From: Pilatotrama ljubarskyi | Lineage: Eukaryota; Basidiomycota; Agaricomycetes; Polyporales; Polyporaceae | DNA length: 64,000 bases | NCBI GenBank assembly: GCA_022385805.1 | Contig: MU277689.1 | Coordinates: 124,001 to 188,000 of the forward strand | Direction of reading: 5' to 3' | Shown here: positions 56,629-64,000 of the stretch, one piece after another | Layout of the letters: every line of letters starts with the position of its first letter | Position numbering within the stretch: position 1 is the first letter of the stretch | Position numbers and translations under genes: made by a program | The notes under the pieces: model-generated | Told to the model about the DNA's origin: nothing | Databases searched by the model: none | The model's input: the letters and a program-made list of their open reading frames with translations, nothing else

Positions 56629-57489
56629 TGGGACTGCGAGTAGGGTAGCAGTGGCAGAACGTCGGCGATGGTGTATAAATACTGGAAGGATGCAGGCCAC
56701 CGCCAAACGCTATCGAGATGAGGCAATGAGCGGTGAGAGCCCGTCGACTATGCGAAAGATAGAAGCTCGCTATATGCACGGCCTCGACAGGAACTGGGAG
56801 GATAAGTGACAGGGCGGCATGACAACAAGTGGACATATATTTCCGGAAAACCGTGAAGGAGTCTCAATCGAAGGATCCCCGCCGACTCCCTGTAACCTCC
56901 CTGACATCGGGAGGCCGTCGAAGAGCCACCGTCCGGCTGTGTTATTCGAGAGATATGCCACTGGCCGTTCCTTCGGACAGTAGAGAGAGGGATCGTCGGT
57001 ACTGGCAGCGCGAACTAGCTTGCGATGAGGCGCCTGCCGGGCGTGTCCAACAGGTTACGAGGAAGCGGCTTCGCTTGCTCCCGAGTTGTGCTCTCATCTG
57101 ACCTACCTCAGCAAGCGGGCTGTGTCGATTTCCAGTGGGCTACGGCACTGGTAGCATTGTTGGAAGTTCTGGAGTGATGTTCTCGTGAGAGCAAGAAGCA
57201 ACAGGAAGAGAAATGTACAACACCATGACGGACGGGCGGCGAGATAGATCACGAAGATACACGAGGAACGCGCTTACTTGAACAGTTGGTGTGCCTCAGC
57301 CGCCTGCAGGGTGTCAACCCGACTGATCATTAGGGGGCTCGACCGCATCCATGAGAGTCGAGGGGTCAACTACCCCGGTCTTGATACTACGTGTAGCCTT
57401 GAGGGCTAGCTGTCGCTAGTACAAGGGGCGATGACAGCCTCCAGAGAATGGTCGATTGCCAGATGACCACCAATACACTACCCAGGCCT
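56629..57489. other. Intergenic region
   Basis: About 0.86 kb upstream of the split gene and downstream of the TPR gene; only chance open frames. Confidence 0.4.
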
Positions 57490-59050
57490 TTAAGCTTTCC
57501 GTGAGTCGCCATTTGGCGCAGTACTCGTAGGCGGTCCGCTCTTCGTTGCGCGCTCCAGGCGACGGAGCGCCGAACGAGCCTCCATCGCCCCGGCCCGCAT
57601 ACCGATCTTCTTCGCCTGGTCCAAGCTATCCTGGAATGACTGCCTCGCCTCGTCGTGCTTCCCGCCCATCTGCTCCCCACGATCCACAGCATGAGCATCG
57701 CCATTTTCATCGATTGATGTAGATAGACAACTTGCCTCTAGCAGCGCACCGAGATTATATAGCACGGCGGCCAGAGTTTGCTCGCACAGCTCCATGCTCT
57801 CCGCTTCCTTCTGCGCACCGGGTAGTGTGCGCGTCTTCTCGATGACACCTTGTGCCTGCCGGGCCCAGGACTCCGCGTAGTGCAGATTCGCGGGGGGAGG
57901 TCCGCGGGCCATGATGTCCGACAGGTTATTCATCAACTGGGCCCCTGCATGTATATGTCAGATGCGAGGCCGGCGACGTGCATAGCAAGCGGGTGAATGT
58001 ACCTCGACAACGGTCCTCGATTGAAGCGTTCTTCTGGTTTGGTGGCGGTTGCATGAGCATACCGATCGCCTGGAGATAGAGCGTGATGGCGTAGCTACGG
58101 CCTTCGTGAGCGATTGCCATTCCCTAGGGCAGAGCGACGTACTCATTCTTGCCCTCCTGCGCGTAGAAGCGACCCAACGCTTCCAGTGGCGCCGCAATGT
58201 CGATCTTCCGTACCCACCAGGGCAGGTCAAGCTCCGCCAACATCGCTCCGACCTCACCTTCTGGCTCCTCCACGCTCTCTGTCTTCCCTTTCCCTCCGCT
58301 CGCCTCATCTTTGACGACCCGCAGTGCCTCCTCCACGGCAAACGTCAGCCACTGCTCCGTCTCCTCGGGGCCTTGCTGGTAGATCTCCGCCATCTCGCCG
58401 AGCTTGTGCGCGATCGCGACCGCGCGCATGCGTTCTCGCCCGGAGAGGCCTTTTGCCGCGCGCAGCTGCATGAGAGCCGTTTTGTAGATGTCGTACGCCT
58501 CTTGAGGCCGGTTTGTCGCCTCCAGAGATTCGGCGAGGGCTACCGCAATACCAGAAAGCTTGAGGTGCGGCTCTGAGGAGAATGCGGAGAGTGGAAGGGT
58601 CTGTGCAGTATCCCATGCACTATAGCGCTGTCAAGATGGGGAAGAATAGTGCTGTCTGGCTCGAGCACGCACCGTTGGAGGTACCGAGCACTCAGATCAT
58701 GGTCTCCTTGATGCTTTGCCTTGACGCCTGCTCTGAGGTCACTGCGGACCTCTGGCGGCCACATCGTGAATGTGGTGTAGAACTGGTACCTTCAATGGCA
58801 CATACTTTAGCGTAGCTCGCCAGTTCGGGACTCGCGTTTGGAAGACCCACACGCCGTATGCCGTCGATGCGACTCCAACAGCCATGAGTACGCTGAACAG
58901 CGTCGATACACGCGGACTGGAGCGAAACCACGCCGCAGGATTTGTCGAAATCGTTCGCCGAGCGGTCGGGGCTATGAGCGGAATGGCTCGAGACTGCAGC
59001 GGCCTTCTCAGCGACGATGCATGCCGTGTGCATGTGGAACGCGCAAACAT
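57490..59050 (-). CDS. Mgr3-like mitochondrial TPR protein
   Basis: Six exons on the minus strand (58847-59050, 58673-58782, 58143-58619, 58003-58094, 57736-57944, 57490-57669) encode 423 residues. An Arg/Ser-rich presequence (MFARSTCTRHASSLRRPLQS) is followed by one membrane span near residues 49-68. WPPEVRSDLRAGVKAK leads into helical repeats of TPR type (for example SGIAVALAESLEATNRPQEA, LGEMAEIYQ, LYNLGALLE then MGGKHDEARQSFQ). This matches the fungal Mgr3 layout: an inner-membrane TPR adaptor that, with Mgr1, feeds substrates to the i-AAA protease. The assignment is by architecture. The last intron (57670-57735) starts with GC (GCAAGT) and is a multiple of three, so retention would add 22 residues without breaking the frame. 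Confidence 0.82.
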
Positions 59051-60800
59051 CTTGCGTGCCAGTAGGATGGGCGAGAATGAGTGGATATGCCCGCAGCGGT
59101 TAGTCAGAGCCAGTCACCGGTCACCAGCCGAATTCCTGGGCGATATCTTCGCGGTGGGCCGGCGCCGGCGGCAACTGGCAAGACGCCGGTGGCGGTGGCG
59201 GCATGTAACTTCAAGTTAAGCTGAATTCCGCCAAAGTAATACTACCTGCCGTGATCAGATACTTCGTTGCATCTACAGTACTAGTAGACGCATGTCCGCC
59301 AATGTTGTTTGGCTATGGTGTTGAGGAATCACAAAGCTAGCCTAAATGGAGAACATGTCGGGATGGGTCCGTCGTGCTTGCACATCGGACGTCTGCCTAG
59401 GGGAGACTATCGGGATGGTATACATGCTGCGATCCATGACCTAATCTGTTCCGAGTCCAGTGTACTGCTCATCCCGCTCAGAAATCCGTCATGTGCGCCG
59501 AGGAAGGGCTCTGACTATGGGCGACCCACGAATGTCCTTTCGCGATGGTACTTACATACGGATGTCGACCTCAGCTATGTGCCTGGCCCCGCAATGGACT
59601 GCTGGAGGCTGTCAACGACGAACCCTTGAACGTGGAGAGGCTCTTAGTCTGCTTCTAAATGGACACCCTTATCGTACGGTCTGAGGGGCGCGTTTGAAGG
59701 CAGACCTTGACGCGCTCGTCCTCTCCACACCAGCAGAGCGTGATAGGTCTGCCTCTGGGAGTCTAAGAGGCTCTCAGTGTTCTGTGAGTTCTTAGAGCGG
59801 CGTGTATTGTCTGTTCTCACACCGTCTCGCTGTCCAGTCAAATCAGACAAGTGCGATAACCATAGCCCGCGAGACAGGGCCTCCCAACCTGTTCCATATT
59901 CCAAGGCACCATGGAGGACCTCGTGTCTCCATCATGTCGTGCAACATGTACAGCTTTGCCAATGCTGGCTCCTCTTTGGGGGATGTCCTCTTCGGTTTAG
60001 TACACACTGCGGCATGTGCGATGCTGCGAGTACGTCAGCCTATGGGGCTAGAAAAACCATTCGGGTCGCGGCATCCTGCAGGTAGTGGTGCAGCGGTGGT
60101 ACAACATGGTGAAAGATCAGCAACCCGCAGGCCGAGCCCGCGGCAGGTGTTATGTATAGACATCTTGATGCTATTTCAGCGTATGGAAGCAACGCGTGCA
60201 AGGTACAGAGGTACTCCACATTCGTATCGAAGGTCGAAGTAAGGCACAGAAGGTACAATTTCGAGCGCACCTCAGATGGGACACCTGCCTTCAACAAGCC
60301 CATGCTGCTGCTCAGGATGTTGTAGCTCATCGCACCCCGCTGGTCAGCGAATTCCAATAATGGCAGTGTATAGTACTGGCTCTCCGCACATGTGTAAGAA
60401 CATACGTCGTGTCGGGATCAAATTTAATGCGCCAGCTCGAAATCAGTGATCTGCAGCGGCCCCGCCTGGCAGACGTCATGCGTTGGTATACACCCAAGTC
60501 CTTCGGGCTCCGACAAACGGCATGGCCGCATTCCCCTCACATTTGGCAAACAGCTGGTCGGACATTGAATGTATGTGGCAGTAGTTGTATCGCCGATGAG
60601 AACGCTTTACTCCGCGATTTCCGGGGCCTCGCTTAATTTTAGATACAGCGCGGAGGGGAGCGGGAGGGTCGCATGGCGGCTGACTCTCATGTATCCTCCA
60701 CCCCGCTCCATCCTCCTGCTGCTTTTACATCCTCAGCCTAGGCGTTCGACATCTCCCGACGCCTCAGAGACACTCGAGCAGGTCCAGTTTGCCCAACACA
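59051..60800. other. Long intergenic region
   Basis: About 1.75 kb between divergent genes. It holds the second copy of the 42-bp repeat (59368-59409). No open frame has a recognisable family. Confidence 0.4.
59368..59409 (-). repeat. 42-bp dispersed repeat, copy 2
   Basis: Reverse complement of 54576-54617 with no mismatch that I can see. The flanks are unrelated. Confidence 0.85.
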
Positions 60801-63760
60801 ATGCCAGGCGTTAACGGGACCGCGACGGAGACGCAGGAGACGCGGCCTCAGCTACTGGCAAGTTCACCTCCCCAATACTTCGCAGGAATTCTCACAAACA
60901 ACTTTCAGGTTCGAACAAGCCAGTTCTTGAAGAAGGTCTCTCAACTACGTACCATTCGCCGGAAGAGCGATACCAGGCAGCCGCCTCCGACGTACGACAG
61001 GCCCGCGCGCTCGATGGACCTGGGCCCTAAGGTGCTCTCAAAGGTTGACATCCGCGCGCATCACCACTCGTTCGACCAGGAAAGAGATTCCGGCGAGTCA
61101 TCTCCTTGCCATGTCTCTCTCCCGAGTCCTCCGTCAAGCATGCCCCATGCCGTTCACCCACCGCTCTCGACGTCGGAAAGCGCTATCCGCCCGCCTGATC
61201 ATTCATCACGCACAACCGAATCGCTGTCAATCGGTGCAATGGGTCGTTCAATACCCCCCGCAGAACCTGTTTCTGCGGGTGCGCGGTCAAGTATGCCACA
61301 AATTGGCCACCAGCCGCCCCAGACGACGACAGAAGCCCGGCCGGTGGGCCGCTCGCCAGGTACCGTTGACTCTTCTACAAGCAACCTGTCTGCCGCGCTT
61401 TCAATGAGCGAAAGAGCGCAGACGCTTCCTTCGCGCAGTTTGACCATCACCGAAGTCCCGCGAAATGACAACCAACAATCCTCAACGGTCGACGCGCGCA
61501 CCCGCAGAGCGCTCGCGCCCCGTTTGGCGACATTACCGCCGCCCATGATGGCAGGATACAACGCGGAGGGAAGAGCGCGGCTGACGCCGTCGCTCGTAAC
61601 CCGACAGCCTCCGATGCCAATCCTCAACCTGCCTACTCTGCCGCCCCCGACGCCGTCGCAGCCGGCGGGATCCGGTCGGCGGAGCGCCCCTCTACGGAGT
61701 ATTCCGGCGCTGCCCATGCAGGGTCCCAGCGATGCGGAGCAGGACGCGGATCACGAGAATGCGAGCCTGGAGGACGATGAGGAGGAGGAAGACGGTGAGG
61801 ATCACGCAGAGAGCGCAAGCGGGGAGGGCCTCGACGCCGATTCAGGCGAGAGCGGAGACGAGGAAGAGCAGGACTACTTTGAGACGTCGCCACGCCAGGC
61901 GTCCGCCACAGAGGGTCCGTCGCGACTCGGACCTCTGCCTCAGGTCGACACCTCGCGTTTTAGCGTCTCTTTTGCAGACGCCGAGAGTTCGCGGACGCAA
62001 CGCACGCCTCATGCGCAAGCTGGCTCCTCCGTGGACTACTTCACCTCCAAGTCCCCCGAGCCGCTCTTCTCGCCTACGCGCACCCCCCGTCCAGCGGACT
62101 TTCACCCGAACGGCAAGGGCCACATGCAAGATGTGCCACAGCCGCGGATCGTCCCCATGCCCTCCACTCCCCCTTCTCCGCGGCCCGGCTTGTACCATCA
62201 CGGCTCGAAAAGCATGGTCGATCTGCTGTCCATGTCCCGCAAGGAGAAAGACAAAGTCATCTCGCCAAAGCTTGGTCGCGCACTGTCCCCGCCAAAGAAG
62301 CCACGAGCGCCCGTAGCGGAAGGGCAGCCGCCTCCTGCGGACGAGGAGCAGTCAGCGGCAGAGCCAGAGTCCCCGGACGACGTCATCACATCTCCCATGC
62401 TGCGCCGTCGACGGTCGCTCCCCGTGTACGAGCCTTCCTCGGAGCCGCCGCCGTATCCGGATCCGCTGTTCCAGCGGCGCAGCCAGCAGCCCCCGATCCA
62501 GCCTCGCGACGAGGAGGGCAAGGAGGAACTTCCGCCATACTCCAACTCGATCTATCTCACAGGCGTCATGCCGCGCAAGATGGAGTTCAGCCAGCCGGGT
62601 GTGCAGGCGAAAGACCGCAAGTGGCGCCGCGTGTACTGCGTGCTGGAGGGCACCATGTTCCGCGTGTACAAGGCTCCCCCGGCGGGCTCGGCCGTCAGCG
62701 CGATCGAGCAGTGGTGGGAGAGCAAGGTCGGCGTGGGCGACATCACGAGCGTGGACGTGACGGCCATGACGACGAATGGCATCCGCGTCAGCGCGGTGCG
62801 CGAGCGTGCACGCGACGACCAGGCCTCGGAGCGCCCGCAGAAGATCATAGAGGAGCCTGGAAGCCAGCAGCCTCCCTCTTCCGCGGACGGGAGTACGACT
62901 GCGGAAGCGGGGTCCTCGAGCGCGTCGTCTCCGCAGCCGCCGCCGACGCGGTCGCGCCTGCACATTGGGTCGCGGCTGCTGCATCGCCAGCGCTCGAAGA
63001 GCACGGGACGGCTGGGGTCTAATAGCAACGGTTCGAGTTCGCGGTTGAGCATGGACTCGCGGCAGGACGCTGCTCGGCCGTCGGCGTCGCATTCGAGTGC
63101 GAACGGGCGTCGGTCGATGGACACGCTCGGTTCGTCAAGGATGTCGAACGTGTCGTCTGTCGGGACGCACGCGACAACGTCCACAGCGCTCACGGTGCCC
63201 TCGCCTACGTCCTCTACCACGTCACCAACGTCGTCTAGTGAAGGCACGTCCCTTTTCTCTCGCAGTCGACTGCTCTCCCATACGCATTCCGGAGGGGGGC
63301 ACGATGGCAAGGAGAAAGACAAGGACAAGGAGACGCCGTATGAACCCGACCCGAAGGATCTCATCCGGAAGTACACGCTGCAGCACGCCGAGAGCGGGCT
63401 CGCGAGCGACTACACGAAGCGCAAGAACGTTATCCGAGTGAGGATGGAGGGCGAGCAGTTTCTCCTGCAGGCAAAGGACGTAGCCTCGGTCATTGACTGG
63501 ATCGAGGTACGCGAAGACATATGCACACGAATAAGAGGATGGTGTTGCTGACAAAGGGACGATGTGTACAGGGCATTCAGATGGGCACTAATGTCGCCCT
63601 CGACCTGGACGAGCGGCCGATGCCGCGGGGACCCATATTCCCCAGGTGAGTACTGCATTGGTTGTGCTGACGCAGCATCTTCTGAAAATTTCGTTGTAGA
63701 CGAAGGCGCAGACGTGTTCGTCGTGTCGAGCCCACGACATCAACGACCGCAGCGCCATAG
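60801..63760 (+). CDS. Large PH-domain protein with disordered N terminus
   Basis: Three exons (60801-63506, 63572-63645, 63700-63760) encode 946 residues. Residues 1 to about 580 are low complexity: Pro/Ser-rich, with an acidic block near 325-355. The PH domain begins near residue 585 ([30 protein letters not shown]) and, after a Ser-rich insertion of about 150 residues, resumes near 855 ([44 protein letters not shown] with the invariant Trp). The C terminus is basic ([10 protein letters not shown]). PH domains bind phosphoinositides; this arrangement fits a membrane-linked scaffold, common in basidiomycetes but uncharacterised. The start is the ATG in the AACACAATGCC context; both introns join in frame. 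Confidence 0.85.
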
Positions 63761-64000
63761 ACTCGGGGATTTCGGTCCCCGACCATCCCGACTGTCCATC
63801 TTCTGGTCATGTTTCTTCTCCGACGCCTCTCGCATTTGAACACACGGACCGCTCTCACTCACTTTGGATGTGCTTTGCTCGAATTTCTTGTACTAGACCA
63901 GCGCCCTGCTTCCTCTAGCCCCTGGTGTCCTCGACCTCCCACTCACGGCTACGCTCATTCCCACTGCTATACCCGTCACATAGTTCATTGCATTTGCATC
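63761..64000. other. 3' flank of PH-domain gene
   Basis: A 240-bp CT-rich end of the window; no gene is visible. Confidence 0.4.

Noticed and set aside
62552..63376. Long minus-strand open frames over the PH-domain gene
   Set aside because: Same shadow effect; no start context or domain.

Overview
The window looks like nuclear DNA of a basidiomycete fungus, most likely an Agaricomycete (mushroom or polypore type). The GC content is moderate to high. Nearly every gene is cut by many introns of about 50-60 nt with GT-AG (sometimes GC-AG) borders, and several proteins belong to families I know only from this group (DUF7918, DUF7729, a basidiomycete seven-helix membrane family). All exon structures below were worked out by hand from splice signals, frame continuity and remembered family patterns; no alignment was run.

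Layout. 1.4-6.6 kb: a Ser/Thr kinase, a PITH-domain protein and mitochondrial ribosomal protein uS5m. 7.7-14.3 kb: a 13-exon cytochrome P450, a secreted GH28 exopolygalacturonase and LSM8. 15.3-22.3 kb: a seven-helix membrane protein, a small MLKL-like helical-domain protein, a UDP-glycosyltransferase and an 80-residue hydrophilic protein. 22.6-34.4 kb: an RmlD/MAT2B-like reductase, VPS16 (HOPS/CORVET), an SPX-EXS phosphate exporter of the SYG1/XPR1 type and an arrestin-like protein. 34.4-40.0 kb: a gene-poor block with a fold-back inverted repeat of about 950 bp. 40.0-47.9 kb: a divergent mitochondrial pair (MIX17-like and mL45/Mba1-like), a DUF7918 protein with two SUMO-interaction motifs, and a DUF7729 membrane protein. 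48.8-52.5 kb: an APH-family kinase-like gene with a decayed copy beside it, tRNA-Gly(GCC) and a DUF1769 protein. 52.9-56.6 kb: an unknown gene, and what appears to be one gene split in two by a small inverted-repeat element. 57.5-63.8 kb: an Mgr3-like mitochondrial TPR protein and a large PH-domain protein.

Most genes are housekeeping genes in short convergent or divergent pairs. There is no convincing biosynthetic gene cluster; the P450, GH28 and glycosyltransferase are neighbours without a visible pathway link. The accessory signals are in the 34-40 kb gene-poor block and in 54-56 kb, where a TIR-bounded element carrying repeated GTCCGGACTGGCACAGGCAT-type motifs sits between two halves of a basidiomycete gene.
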